A stretch of 64,000 nt of DNA from FEN-33 sp963768775. Its GTDB lineage: Archaea > Thermoplasmatota > Thermoplasmata > Methanomassiliicoccales > UBA472. Numbering within the stretch: the stretch's first letter is position 1; each line of letters starts with the position of its first letter. The notes under the pieces were generated by a model, which worked only from the letters and a program-made list of their open reading frames with translations, had not been told where the DNA came from and did not search any database. The position numbers and the translations under genes are program-made. This document shows positions 49,400 to 58,658 of this stretch, piece by piece. The stretch is from contig CAVYIY010000006.1 of the NCBI GenBank assembly GCA_963768775.1, positions 774,444 to 838,443 of the forward strand. Direction: 5' to 3'.

Positions 49400-50209
49400 C
49401 TAGACGCCAAGTCTTTCCCTTTTGAGCTCCCTCAGCAACCAGGAGACTGTGTCCTTCTGACCTCGGTGCAATGCGAGGATCTCGTAGGTCAGAAGGTTCG
49501 GATCGGTCGCACTGCTCAACCGGAGCCCTTTCTTGAGCGCCAAGCTCTCGTTAATGAAATAGCTCTTGTTCGAACGCAACAGTGATGGAAGATAGCGGGT
49601 GGAACCATCGATGGTGTACTTGGTGCCTATTGAGTCAAGATGGCGGAAGCCGATCCTCTGCGCTCCATAACGATATTCCAGGTAAGAAGGACCTTTGTCG
49701 ATGTGTATGAGCCGGTCCTCAGCAATATCCTCGACTTGTACATTCTCTATGTCATAGGCGAACAGGGGGTCATCGAGCAGCACCAGGTCCATCAACCCTG
49801 CCTCGAATTCCTTCATATTGCGTTCGTCGTCGGCGATGATGAGATCGTACTTCGCCTCCCCATCCAAGCGGGAGAGGACTGACAATAGGAGATCCTCAGT
49901 CAATATCGTCCCGCCGACAACCGTAGCTCCGTCATCCTTCATCCTTACCAATAGCGCGGAGTACTCAAGGACGACCTGCTTCCCTTCCAACGTCAGAGTA
50001 GTTCCCAATGGCGATGTCTTCAGCAGCTGGAACTCGACCTTTGCCTCCATCTGGGCCAAGTAGCGATGTATCACCGGGGTCGCTATCCCCAGTTTCTCCC
50101 CCGCCTTCCTTTGGCTTCCCTCCTGATGCACAGCCAGGAGGACGTCGAGCTGGTGCGGGGTCAGGCTGGCTCCATTTACTCTTAAGGATATTACCGGTTT
50201 GAGAAGCAC
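49400..50209 (-). CDS. ModE/LysR-type transcriptional regulator
   Basis: 269 residues. The N-terminus is a winged helix-turn-helix of the ModE_N/LysR type (LTPHQLDVLLAVHQEGSQRKAGEKLGIATPVIHRYLAQME), followed by a periplasmic-binding-protein-like effector domain (about 100-255: LIIADDERNMKEFEAGLMDLVLLD ...). Archaeal relatives include the tungstate/molybdate regulators. It lies just upstream of the hdrC operator, so hdrCB is the likely target. Confidence 0.75.
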   Translation of the reverse strand: MLLKPVISLRVNGASLTPHQLDVLLAVHQEGSQRKAGEKLGIATPVIHRYLAQMEAKVEFQLLKTSPLGTTLTLEGKQVVLEYSALLVRMKDDGATVVGGTILTEDLLLSVLSRLDGEAKYDLIIADDERNMKEFEAGLMDLVLLDDPLFAYDIENVQVEDIAEDRLIHIDKGPSYLEYRYGAQRIGFRHLDSIGTKYTIDGSTRYLPSLLRSNKSYFINESLALKKGLRLSSATDPNLLTYEILALHRGQKDTVSWLLRELKRERLGV

Positions 50210-50241
50210 GCTATTGCATCGCCCTCCGCACTATTTCAATT

Positions 50242-50667
50242 TCACTTGCCATTGGACGCTTTCCTTGCCTCGAAGTAGCTCTCTAGCTTGGTCCAATAGT
50301 GCTCCTTCCACCCGGCGGCGTAATCGTCCGCCTGCTCCTCCGGGACCTTGGAGTGCACCATCGTGAGCTTCGTTCCCCCATTGATCTTCTTCAGAGTGAT
50401 GCTCAAAACGGAGGGCGGTGCGCCCTCGGGCCATTCGCTCGTCGTCCATTCCTGGATGATCCTCTTTCCTGGCTCCAGTTCCAGATTCCTCGCAGAGATG
50501 TAGCCGCTGTAGGCGTGGAACTCCTTCCCCTCCTTGGCGCTGCCCGAGGCTTCCTCGCCGGTGAACTCCGCATGCCTGGCCGGATCCATGTATGCGTCGT
50601 ACACCTCGTCAGGCTCCGCGGGGATGGTCCATTCTTGCCTTATCGTCCTGGTCTTCAAGATCGACAC
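50242..50667 (-). CDS. SRPBCC/AHSA1 domain protein
   Basis: 141 residues. TIRQEWTIPAEPDEVYDAYM and YIQEWTTSEWPEG-like segments fit the Activator of Hsp90 ATPase-1 / START-like fold, a hydrophobic-ligand cavity; GWKEHYWTKLESYF closes it. Ligand unknown. Confidence 0.85.
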   Translation of the reverse strand: MSILKTRTIRQEWTIPAEPDEVYDAYMDPARHAEFTGEEASGSAKEGKEFHAYSGYISARNLELEPGKRIIQEWTTSEWPEGAPPSVLSITLKKINGGTKLTMVHSKVPEEQADDYAAGWKEHYWTKLESYFEARKASNGK

Positions 50668-50787
50668 CGGATGGAATTATCAAGGACGCGCTAATGAATC
50701 TTGTGCATCGAACGCGCTGATGCGCTGATGGCGCGGCCAAAAGTCTAATCCTTACAAGCGATTGCAGGGAAGAATGGAGGGTAAGAT

Positions 50788-52236
50788 ATGGACGCTGATA
50801 GAGGATACCGGCGGATGGTGCTCCTGATCGCCTGCCTAGGGGCGGCGATGGCTCCTCTGGACAGCACTATCGTCAGCGTCTCCATCCCCACCATAGCCAC
50901 CAGCCTGAGCATGGACTACGCCTCCATCATCTGGGTTCCCACTGGCTACCTGGTGGCGCTCGCGGTCCTCATCCTCAGCATGGGGCGCCTCTCCGACATC
51001 CGCGGCAGGAAGCCGATCTTCATCGCCGGATTTGCCATCTTCGTCATCGGCTCGTTCCTTTGCAGCATCGCGCAGAGCGGCGAGGAGCTAATCGCCTTCC
51101 GCATATTGCAGGGGATCGGCGCTGCCTGCTTCGGCGCCACCGCCACGGCGATCGTCACCGATGTATTCCCGCGCAACGAGAGGGGCAAAGCCCTGGGCAT
51201 AAACGCCATGGCCGTCTACATTGGCCTCTCGGCCGGCCCCCCGCTCGGTGGGTTCCTGACCCAAGCGTTCGGCTGGCCCTCGATTTTCTACATCAACATA
51301 CCCATCGGCATCATCGTCATCGTCCTCGCGACATTCAAGATGAAGGAGAGCATCCAGGCGCCGAAGAAGGAGAGATTCGATTTCCTGGGCCTGCTCACCT
51401 TCTCCGTCGGCCTGATCGCACTGTTGGTGGCGTTGACACTCGGCGATACGATGGGATGGACCAGCTTTCCTTTGATCTCGCTCTTCCTGATCGCCATCGT
51501 CTTCCTGGCGGCATTCTACCTGATCGAGAAGCGCCTGGGCTGCCGAGCGATGCTCGACGTCACCCTGATCCTGAAGAACCGGCTCTTCGCCTCCGCCAAC
51601 ATCACGGCGCTGCTGAACTACACCGCCTTCTTCGGAGTCAGCTTCCTCGTCTCCTTCTACCTGCAGAAGGTGCTTGGCCTGTCCGTGCTCAGCGCAGGCC
51701 TGATTCTTCTGATCATGCCCGTGGTCATGGCCATGCTCTCCCCCTTCAGCGGGCTGCTCTCCGACCGCATCGGATCAAGGGGGCTCTCCTCCATCGGCAT
51801 GGTGCTGGTGGGAATCGGGCTACTGTGGATGAGCGCCCTCACCATATCTTCGGACACAACATTTGTCGGCATCGGCCTATTCATCATCGGACTGGGGATG
51901 GGCATCTTCGCCTCGCCTAACACCAGCGCGGTCATGGGCTCGGTGAGGAGGAGCCAATTGGGGGTGGCCTCAGGAACGCTGGCGACCATGAGGTTCGTGG
52001 GGCAGGCTTCGAGCCTGGCGATAATGGGCGCAATAGTCTCCACCGTCGCCGGGACCGGGGTGATTAGCTCTCTCTTCGTCGGATTGGAGCCAACGTCAAT
52101 CGTCTCGGAGGAGTTCGTCACCGGGATGAGCTATGCCTTCGTCGCTTCGGCGTTGATCGCCTTCATAGGGGCGGGGACGTCATTGATGAGGGGCTCCTTC
52201 AGAGCGAATCAGGCGTGCCCAGACGAGGGTTTGTGA
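50788..52236 (+). CDS. MFS drug:H+ antiporter, 14-helix DHA2 family
   Basis: 482 residues with 14 predicted helices, the DHA2 count. Motif A is LSDIRGRKPIF, motif C PPLGGFLTQAFGWPSIFYIN, and the start helix LDSTIVSVSIPTIATSL is typical of EmrB/QacA. It exports small toxic molecules with proton exchange. Divergent from the SRPBCC gene. Confidence 0.93.
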   Translation: MDADRGYRRMVLLIACLGAAMAPLDSTIVSVSIPTIATSLSMDYASIIWVPTGYLVALAVLILSMGRLSDIRGRKPIFIAGFAIFVIGSFLCSIAQSGEELIAFRILQGIGAACFGATATAIVTDVFPRNERGKALGINAMAVYIGLSAGPPLGGFLTQAFGWPSIFYINIPIGIIVIVLATFKMKESIQAPKKERFDFLGLLTFSVGLIALLVALTLGDTMGWTSFPLISLFLIAIVFLAAFYLIEKRLGCRAMLDVTLILKNRLFASANITALLNYTAFFGVSFLVSFYLQKVLGLSVLSAGLILLIMPVVMAMLSPFSGLLSDRIGSRGLSSIGMVLVGIGLLWMSALTISSDTTFVGIGLFIIGLGMGIFASPNTSAVMGSVRRSQLGVASGTLATMRFVGQASSLAIMGAIVSTVAGTGVISSLFVGLEPTSIVSEEFVTGMSYAFVASALIAFIGAGTSLMRGSFRANQACPDEGL

Positions 52237-52365
52237 CCGACAATCCGATGCCCGAACGGGGCATTCATTTCTCAGGTTGAGTCGATCATGCACAGGGCCT
52301 CATTCGTGAGGAAGGGTTTCGAGCTCCACAATGATTTTATGCCATTCCGACCTCCCTGCAGCGAA

Positions 52366-52827
52366 ATGAAGAAGAATGACTACCTTGTGATCGGGATCGG
52401 CAGCCCCTACATCAGCGACGACGCCATCGGCATCAGAGTGGTCGAGAGCATCATGAAGATGGAGCTCCCCAACGTCGATGCGGAGGAAGCGAGCGTCAGC
52501 GGACTGGACATGATCGAGAAGATGCTCGATTACCAGCGGGTAGTGGTAGTGGATTCCATCGTCTCCGGGGAATCGGAGCCCGGCACCGTGTCGGTCCTCA
52601 CGCCCGAGGATTTCGCCCACACCGTCCACGGCACCAACCCCCACGAGACCAACATCGCTACCGCCTTGGAACTGGGAAGGAAGCTCGAGCCGGAGCGATT
52701 CCCCAAGTACATCTTCTTCGTGGCCGTTGAGGCTCTGAACGTCATCGATATCAGCGAGGAGATGACACCTCCGGTGGCCGCGGCCCTTCCGGTGGCGGTC
52801 CAGACCGTGCTCAGGCTGCTCGCTTGA
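52366..52827 (+). CDS. hydrogenase maturation protease
   Basis: 153 residues from ATG 52366. GIGSPYISDDAIGIRVVE is the GxGNxxxxDDGxG motif of the HycI/HoxM/FrcD endopeptidases that trim the large subunit of [NiFe] hydrogenases; VVVVDSIVSG provides the second acidic ligand for nickel. No hydrogenase subunit gene is in the window. Convergent with the M16 peptidase gene, three bases apart. Confidence 0.88.
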   Translation: MKKNDYLVIGIGSPYISDDAIGIRVVESIMKMELPNVDAEEASVSGLDMIEKMLDYQRVVVVDSIVSGESEPGTVSVLTPEDFAHTVHGTNPHETNIATALELGRKLEPERFPKYIFFVAVEALNVIDISEEMTPPVAAALPVAVQTVLRLLA

Positions 52828-52829
52828 CC

Positions 52830-54125
52830 CTAGAAGTCCAGATCGGCGATGTCCTTCGCGATCTTGCCGCCATCCTTCTTGGACGCATGGATCGCGATGC
52901 AGAGGTTCTTCCGGTCCAGCATTCTCTCCGCGACCCTGGCTATGTCCTCCTCCTTGACGTCCTGCATTCGCTCCAGGACCTCATCCGAGGACAATGCCAT
53001 GCCGGTCTGCGCGAACGTTTGGCCGATGAAGAACATTCGGTTCTCGGCTGACTCCAGCCTCCGCACAATCATCCCTTTCAGCCAATGCTTGGCCCGGGCG
53101 AGCTCCCCCTCCTCCAGCCCCTTTTCCTTAAAGGCGCGGAGTTCGTCGGCTATGATCCGCATCACCCGCTCCGCGTTCTTCGAGGACGTGGAGAAGAAGA
53201 TGCCTGCCACCCCCGTATCCGTGAAAGGATAGGTCTGGGCATAGATCGAGTAGACCAGGCCGTTCTCCTCCCTCACCTTCTGATAGAGCCGGGAGGAGGT
53301 ACCAGCGGCGAGCATGGTGCCGACCATGGAGTAAGAGTAGCGGTCCGGATGAGAGGCGTCCACCGCTGGCAGGCCCATGGCCACGTACGCCTGATCGCCC
53401 GCGCGGGGGAAGAGCTCGATGCCGGCGTGATACTTCGGCGACCTCCTCTTGGCCAATTTCTTGCCGAAGCCCAGGCCGTCGAAGTTCTCTGTGGCCCAGC
53501 GGACGACCTGCTTCGTTTCCACGTTCCCCGCCGCGACCACGGACAGGTAGGGCGGTCGATAGAAATCCTGGAAGAAGCCCCGGATGTCCGCTTGGGTCAT
53601 GCCGCTCACGTCCTTTATCCGGCCTCCCTCGGAATTCGCCATGGGATTCCCCTTCCAGACTGCCTTGACTAAAAGCTCGTGGCTATAGCCGTCCGGATCG
53701 TCCTCGGACATCTTGATCTCCTGGGTGACCACCTTCTTCTCGTTCTTGATGTCCTTCTTGTCGATCAAGGGGCGGCTGACCATCTCCGCCAGCAGCGCCT
53801 CCGCCGTGGGGAGCGTCTCCTCGATCGTCGATACGTAGTAAGAGGTGAGTTCTTTGGAGGTGTAGCCGTTCATCTCTCCTCCCGCCGCCTCGATCTGCTG
53901 TGACATTTCCTTGGAACTGCGGACCTCGGTGCCTTTGAACATCAGATGCTCCAGCAGGTGGGCGATGCCGTTCTTGCCTGATGGCTCGTCGCGGGAGCCG
54001 ACGCTGATGTTGACGGCTATGGCGGCGGAGCGGGACCAATGCAATCGGTCCACGATCACCGGGATGCCTTCGGGAGTATGCTGCAGGTCAAGCTCCTCGA
54101 CCTTCGCGCTCGATTTCGGGCTCAT
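52830..54125 (-). CDS. M16 family zinc peptidase
   Basis: About 431 residues. The inverted zinc motif is HLLEHLMFKGT, with the distant Glu in KKVVTQEIKMSEDD; the inactive-looking C-terminal half follows (M16 middle domain). Size matches one PMPCB-like subunit. The start MSPKSSAKVEELDL at 54125 is preferred; 54167 is the longest frame. No second M16 gene is adjacent. Confidence 0.9.
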   Translation of the reverse strand: MSPKSSAKVEELDLQHTPEGIPVIVDRLHWSRSAAIAVNISVGSRDEPSGKNGIAHLLEHLMFKGTEVRSSKEMSQQIEAAGGEMNGYTSKELTSYYVSTIEETLPTAEALLAEMVSRPLIDKKDIKNEKKVVTQEIKMSEDDPDGYSHELLVKAVWKGNPMANSEGGRIKDVSGMTQADIRGFFQDFYRPPYLSVVAAGNVETKQVVRWATENFDGLGFGKKLAKRRSPKYHAGIELFPRAGDQAYVAMGLPAVDASHPDRYSYSMVGTMLAAGTSSRLYQKVREENGLVYSIYAQTYPFTDTGVAGIFFSTSSKNAERVMRIIADELRAFKEKGLEEGELARAKHWLKGMIVRRLESAENRMFFIGQTFAQTGMALSSDEVLERMQDVKEEDIARVAERMLDRKNLCIAIHASKKDGGKIAKDIADLDF

Positions 54126-54276
54126 GCTCTTGCTAGAGGGCACTAACTGCGATTTAATCCTGCGCAACAGACTCGATCGCGCGCATGAGCCAGATTGGCG
54201 ACGTCGCTACAATCTCTGGAAAACTTCCGCCAACCATTAAGTAGGGTCGTCCGCAATAAACGTCCCGGAGAGACCA

Positions 54277-55038
54277 ATGGCGAATGAGATGTTCATCCAC
54301 GAGTACACGCAGCTGAAACCCAACCAGGCCATGGCCATCATCGGATTCCCAAGCGTGGGCCTGGTCAGCTCCATTGCCGCCAACTTCATCGCCCGCACCA
54401 TGAAGCTTGATTTGATAGCGGCGGTGATATCCGACGAGTTCCCGCCTTACACCATCATCCATGATGGGATCGTCGCGCCTCCGGTCCGCATCTATGCCGG
54501 CAAGAGGACCTGCAACGAGGAGGGCGAGAACTGCGAGCAGCTGGTGCTGATCACCGCCGAATTCATGCCTGCACCGAACCTCCTGCGCCCCATGGCCCAG
54601 ATGATCCTGGACTGGTGCAAGAACAATGGCGTGAACAAGATCGTCGCGCTGGAAGGCATCAACGTGGGCGAGAACCCGGAGCAGAAGGAGATATTGGCCG
54701 TTGCGACGGGAGAGAAATGCCGCTCTATGATCCAGACCTATGGCATCAAGGAGATGAAGGAGGGCATGGTCTCGGGCGCCTCCGGCGTGCTGCTGTACGA
54801 GGGAGATCGTCTGGGAAGGGACGTGATCTGCCTGCTCGGCCCGGCCCGCTCCGAGTATCCAGATGCCCGCGGGGCCGCCCGATTGCTCGAGTACGTGACC
54901 AAGATGATACCCGAGCTCAAGCTCGACCCCGAGCCGCTCTTCAAGGAGGCGGAGCAGATGGAGAAGGGGATGAAGTCGACCATGGACAGCATCCGCCAGA
55001 CCAGCAAGCGCGGGGACGAATCGCTGCTCTACGGCTGA
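54277..55038 (+). CDS. PAC2 family proteasome-assembly-chaperone-like protein
   Basis: 253 residues. AIIGFPSVGLVSSIAANFIA and ISDEFPPYTIIHDG, then KIVALEGINVGE, are the PAC2 core; the C-terminus (KEAEQMEKGMKSTMDSIRQ) is helical. PAC2 proteins help assemble the 20S proteasome in eukaryotes and its archaeal PbaB relative acts similarly. First of a plus-strand run with the GTPase, V4R and pdaD genes. Confidence 0.88.
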   Translation: MANEMFIHEYTQLKPNQAMAIIGFPSVGLVSSIAANFIARTMKLDLIAAVISDEFPPYTIIHDGIVAPPVRIYAGKRTCNEEGENCEQLVLITAEFMPAPNLLRPMAQMILDWCKNNGVNKIVALEGINVGENPEQKEILAVATGEKCRSMIQTYGIKEMKEGMVSGASGVLLYEGDRLGRDVICLLGPARSEYPDARGAARLLEYVTKMIPELKLDPEPLFKEAEQMEKGMKSTMDSIRQTSKRGDESLLYG

Positions 55039-55106
55039 TCGAGCCAAGGACGGCCAAACCGCCTCCGCCAGCACTAAATAGGCTGCGGGTGATACTTGCC
55101 ACCTAA

Positions 55107-55619
55107 ATGGAGAAGAGGAAGTTCATCCGCAAGGTCTGCCTGCTTGGCGATGGGGGCGTGGGGAAGACATCGCTGGTGCGCAGGTACGTGGAGGACGTCT
55201 TCAGCGACAGTTACATCATCTCTTTCGGCACGAAGGTGAGCAAGAAGGTGATCGACCTGGGGGAGGTCGAACTCACCCTGATGATCTGGGATATTTTGGG
55301 GCAGAAGGGCGACGACGCCCTGCACGCCGCTTACTATCGAGGGGCGAACGGCGCTCTTCTGGTGGGCGACCAGACCCGCCCGGAGAGCATGCGCCACCTA
55401 ATGAAGTGGAAAGAGGATTTCACGAAAGTCTGTCCCGACGCCAAGATCGTGGCAGCGGCAAACAAGTCCGACCTGGAGGGCGCCATGAGCGCCAATGAAA
55501 TCCAGGAGCTCTCCCAGGCCCTGGGGATCGAATTCATCCGCAGCAGCGCCAAGACCGGCGACGGGGTGGAGGAGCTATTCCTGACGCTTGCTAGAAGCAT
55601 CTCGGAGGGGAGCAAATGA
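55107..55619 (+). CDS. Ras/Rab-like small GTPase
   Basis: 170 residues, one domain. G1 GDGGVGKTS (14-22), G2 Thr in ISFGTKV, G3 WDILGQ (61-66, with the catalytic-type Gln), G4 NKSD (119-122), G5 SSAK (146-149). No C-terminal Cys box, so no prenylation as in eukaryotic Rab. The stop overlaps the start of the V4R-DUF835 gene by four bases, a strong sign of coupled function. Confidence 0.9.
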   Translation: MEKRKFIRKVCLLGDGGVGKTSLVRRYVEDVFSDSYIISFGTKVSKKVIDLGEVELTLMIWDILGQKGDDALHAAYYRGANGALLVGDQTRPESMRHLMKWKEDFTKVCPDAKIVAAANKSDLEGAMSANEIQELSQALGIEFIRSSAKTGDGVEELFLTLARSISEGSK

Positions 55620-56548
55620 AGGAAATCGGCAATCCGTTCTTCATAATGCCGGGGTCCGCACTGCTGGACCTGCGGGAGGAGCTAGAGCTGATCGAGGATA
55701 ATAAGGCCAGCGACACCTTGGAGCGGTATGGCTATCGCGCCGGCGTCGGCCTGATAAAGACCCTCAAGGTCAAGGCGGACGACCTGCAGCAGCTCGGCGA
55801 CATGCTCCCCCAGATCTGGATGGAGACGGGGCTGAGCCGGATCAGCCTATTGGAGATCACCGAGAAGGAGATCAGGGCGGGATTCGAGGAGAGTTTGGAG
55901 GCGGCGCACGGCCGTAAGTGCGACTTCACCCGCGGCTACCTTGCAGGCATCACCTCTACATTGACCGGGCACCGCTTCGAGGCGACCGAGGTCGAATGCT
56001 CCTCGACGGGTGCGAAGCAATGCGTTCACTTGCTTCGACCGGCAGAGGAGGTCCCTGTCCTGCAACCGACGGAGGGCAGGCCCAAGTTCGATATGGAGAG
56101 AGGCTACTCCTACCTCATCGAATCCGAGGACCCGTACGCCGGCTTCGAAGTGTTCGTTGACCACATGGAGCATGGTGCGCAAGGGATGTACATCGTGCGC
56201 GAGTATCCCGAGAAGCTCATGAAGCGCTTCCAACTGCGCTCCGGGCCGTTCATCTGGCTGTCCTATGAGCGAGACATCAAGTATGCCCGGGAACCGACCA
56301 ACATCCCGCTGATCTATTCCGAGGTGAAGAACTTCCTCGACAACGCCCAGGGAGGGATAGTGCTCATCAGCGGATTGGAATATCTCATCACCCAGAACAA
56401 CTTCATCAAGGTGCTCAAGTTCATCCAGCTGCTGAACGAGAACGTGGCGATAAAGGACGCTTTGCTGCTGTTGCCGGTCAGCCCGCAGACGCTCAATTCC
56501 CGCGACATCAAGATATTGGAGCGGGAGCTCCGCGTTCTCAAGTCTTGA
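55616..56548 (+). CDS. V4R domain plus DUF835 protein
   Basis: 310 residues. The N-terminal domain ends CDFTRGYLAGITSTLTGHRF ... EVECSSTGAKQCVHL, the V4R signature; V4R shares the fold of Bet3/TRAPPC3. The C-terminal half (about 160-310), ERGYSYLIESEDPYAGFEVF ... GGIVLISGLEYLITQNNF, is DUF835, abundant in Thermoplasmatota and Thermococcales, often with kinases. No membrane segment. Translationally coupled to the GTPase, so a GTPase-regulator or effector role is likely (inference). Confidence 0.82.
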   Translation: MKEIGNPFFIMPGSALLDLREELELIEDNKASDTLERYGYRAGVGLIKTLKVKADDLQQLGDMLPQIWMETGLSRISLLEITEKEIRAGFEESLEAAHGRKCDFTRGYLAGITSTLTGHRFEATEVECSSTGAKQCVHLLRPAEEVPVLQPTEGRPKFDMERGYSYLIESEDPYAGFEVFVDHMEHGAQGMYIVREYPEKLMKRFQLRSGPFIWLSYERDIKYAREPTNIPLIYSEVKNFLDNAQGGIVLISGLEYLITQNNFIKVLKFIQLLNENVAIKDALLLLPVSPQTLNSRDIKILERELRVLKS

Positions 56549-56608
56549 GCGGTCGTCTTCCAGAACGGGAGATAACCTTAATAACCGACATTTATTTACT
56601 TCCGCACC

Positions 56609-57079
56609 ATGAACCTAGTCCCCAAGAAGTTTTTCATAACGTCTGGGTGCGCTGTGAGCAAGGTCTCGGACCTCAACGCATTCGATACCGCGTTGATGAT
56701 GGCTAAGATCGGCGAACAGAACTTGGTGTCCGTTTCCTCGGTGCTTCCGGTCGGTGCCAAGCAGGTTCCGGCGCGCGACCTGCCCATGGGAGCAATCACT
56801 CATTGCGTTCTTGCTCAGATGAGGGGGGGTGAGGGGGAGATGATCTCTGCCGGGATCGCCTATGCTTTCCGCAAGGACGGCAAGGGCGGGTACGTCGCCG
56901 AGGGGCACATGCACGGGACCAAGAAAGCGCTGAAAGAGGTCCTGGAGTGGAAGATGAACGAGATGGCCAAGCTTCGCGGCATCGAGCTGCGGACCATCCA
57001 CTACGCCATCGAGGAAGTCTCTGTTCCCATGGACCATTACGGCGCCTGCATCGGCGCCTGCGTGTTCGTCGAGTACTGA
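56609..57079 (+). CDS. pdaD: pyruvoyl-dependent arginine decarboxylase
   Basis: 156 residues. SVSSVLPVGAKQ (41-52) holds the serine that self-cleaves to give the pyruvoyl group (Ser43/Ser44), and MDHYGACIGACVFVEY is the conserved end. It makes agmatine for polyamine and tRNA agmatidine synthesis. A TATA-like CTTAATAA near 56577-56584 sits about 28 bases before ATG 56609, so the mRNA is probably leaderless. The stop overlaps the next ATG. Confidence 0.95.
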   Translation: MNLVPKKFFITSGCAVSKVSDLNAFDTALMMAKIGEQNLVSVSSVLPVGAKQVPARDLPMGAITHCVLAQMRGGEGEMISAGIAYAFRKDGKGGYVAEGHMHGTKKALKEVLEWKMNEMAKLRGIELRTIHYAIEEVSVPMDHYGACIGACVFVEY

Positions 57080-57531
57080 TGTTCGGGGTCGTGGTCTGCC
57101 CGAAATGCCATAGGGCCCGCGGGGCCGACCTTTCCAATCTGACCACCAGATGCGCGCATTGCAATCATCTCATCGATCTATCCAAGGCAAGAGTCTATGC
57201 CCGGACGGACTCGAAGGACAAGCTGGCTGAGGCAGTCCGCCGCATTGCCGAGAAGATGGCGGTCAACATCGAGGACTATCCGGCGGAGAGGAAGAGGCCG
57301 ACGCGAGCACATCAGCCAGAGAAGAAACTGAGGCGCGCGGATTCGCTGAACCTCGAGGAGCTTCGCACGCTGGCGAGCGAGCTCAATCAAGGAAAGGATC
57401 ATTTCGAGGCCGAGGATGTGAAGTCGGTTTTAAGATTGAAGAGCGATGACGATGCACATCAGCTCCTAGAGAAGATGCTCGAGCGGGGGATCATTTTCGA
57501 ACCCCAGACCGGACGCTTCAGGATCGTTTGA
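57079..57531 (+). CDS. zinc-ribbon and winged-helix protein (DUF5817-like)
   Basis: 150 residues: VVCPKCHRARGADLSNLTTRCAHCNHLI is a zinc ribbon, and the C-terminus (LNLEELRTLASELNQGKDHF ... LLEKMLERGIIFEPQTG) is a winged helix like that of MCM/replication proteins. ATG shares a base with the pdaD stop. Probably binds nucleic acid. Overlaps the convergent transglutaminase-like gene by 14 bases. Confidence 0.75.
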   Translation: MFGVVVCPKCHRARGADLSNLTTRCAHCNHLIDLSKARVYARTDSKDKLAEAVRRIAEKMAVNIEDYPAERKRPTRAHQPEKKLRRADSLNLEELRTLASELNQGKDHFEAEDVKSVLRLKSDDDAHQLLEKMLERGIIFEPQTGRFRIV

Positions 57532-58654
57532 CCAGCGCCAGCTCTCGGCCGACCAGGTCCTCGCAGCATAGCTGGAAGAAGCCATCGAGCTTGATCTGCT
57601 GCTGCGATTCGGTGTAAGTGATCGAATCGTACTCCCCTGCGAATCCAGGTCCCTCGCCCGCGATGTAGCTGGAAGGCTCGTAGGCGCAGCTGAACAGCGA
57701 ATAGTAGTCGTAGAGGTGCTCGCCATTGCCGTCGTCGGTGTACTCCACGAAGCGGTTCGGCCTCCAGATCATGAAGTCCTGGTTCACGGTGTCGATGGTG
57801 ACCTTCTCCCCGCTCCCCGCCTTCAGCGGCACGTAGGTCTGCACCCAGCCATGCCCCGCCCATTCGTGCTCGGTGGTAGAATACAAAGCCCCCAGCTGCA
57901 GCCAGGCGGGGACCCCGGCTGCCCGGGCCAGGGCGCAGAACAGTATCGCCTGATCGTCGCAGTCTCCCACCATCCTTTCGAGCGTCTGCACGCTGGTCGA
58001 CGGGTCAGCCAGCTGGGTTTCGCTTGGATAGGAGATGTGCTCGATCATCCAGGAATTGATGGAAGACAGTATGGAATAGACGTTCGTTTCGCCCTTCACG
58101 ATATTGCTGGCATTCTGCTGGATGCGGGGATCGCTGACGATGATCTTCCACTCGTCGTGGAGGTATCGGCTCGTCAAGTTCACCGGCAGGTCGCTCAGAT
58201 TGCCCGAAAGCGAGCTGTCCAGGTCCCATATGACCGCCTCAGTCTTGATCTGATAGGTCGTGCTCACCCGATAGGAATCCTCACCTGACAGGCTGCCATG
58301 CTGCCAAACCGCCCAATCGATGCCATAGCGAGGGCTCAGGGAGGTCGGCTCGGGATGGTTGGTAACGTTCAGCACCCTCTGCAATTGCTTCCCTGACGAT
58401 TCGATGTCGGGGATCGTGGGAACGTCCAGGGTGAAATTGATGATCGATCCGCCGTTGGCGCTGACGATGAAGTCGCGCTCCACCTCGAACGTGACCGACG
58501 CCGGCACCTTCTTCTGGAACGGGGAGAGGATGAGATCGAAGAAGGCCGATTGCATTATTGGGGTGATAAGGAGGATAAGGACGACGAGGATGGCGACGAT
58601 GGCTACCAGGGCCGCAGCGGCCTTGCGACTTGGATTGGACACTGCTCTCTTCAC
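57518..58654 (-). CDS. membrane-anchored transglutaminase-like protein
   Basis: 378 residues. One N-terminal membrane helix (AAAALVAIVAILVVLILLI) and an outside domain. The Cys-His-Asp core is complete: Cys in VGDCDDQAILFCALARAAGV, His in WAGHGWVQTYV, Asp in TIDTVNQDF. Such proteins are peptidases or crosslinkers on the archaeal cell surface. It precedes the PrsW-like gene's stop by four bases in the same direction. Confidence 0.85.
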   Translation of the reverse strand: MKRAVSNPSRKAAAALVAIVAILVVLILLITPIMQSAFFDLILSPFQKKVPASVTFEVERDFIVSANGGSIINFTLDVPTIPDIESSGKQLQRVLNVTNHPEPTSLSPRYGIDWAVWQHGSLSGEDSYRVSTTYQIKTEAVIWDLDSSLSGNLSDLPVNLTSRYLHDEWKIIVSDPRIQQNASNIVKGETNVYSILSSINSWMIEHISYPSETQLADPSTSVQTLERMVGDCDDQAILFCALARAAGVPAWLQLGALYSTTEHEWAGHGWVQTYVPLKAGSGEKVTIDTVNQDFMIWRPNRFVEYTDDGNGEHLYDYYSLFSCAYEPSSYIAGEGPGFAGEYDSITYTESQQQIKLDGFFQLCCEDLVGRELALVKRS

Positions 58655-58658
58655 CCGT

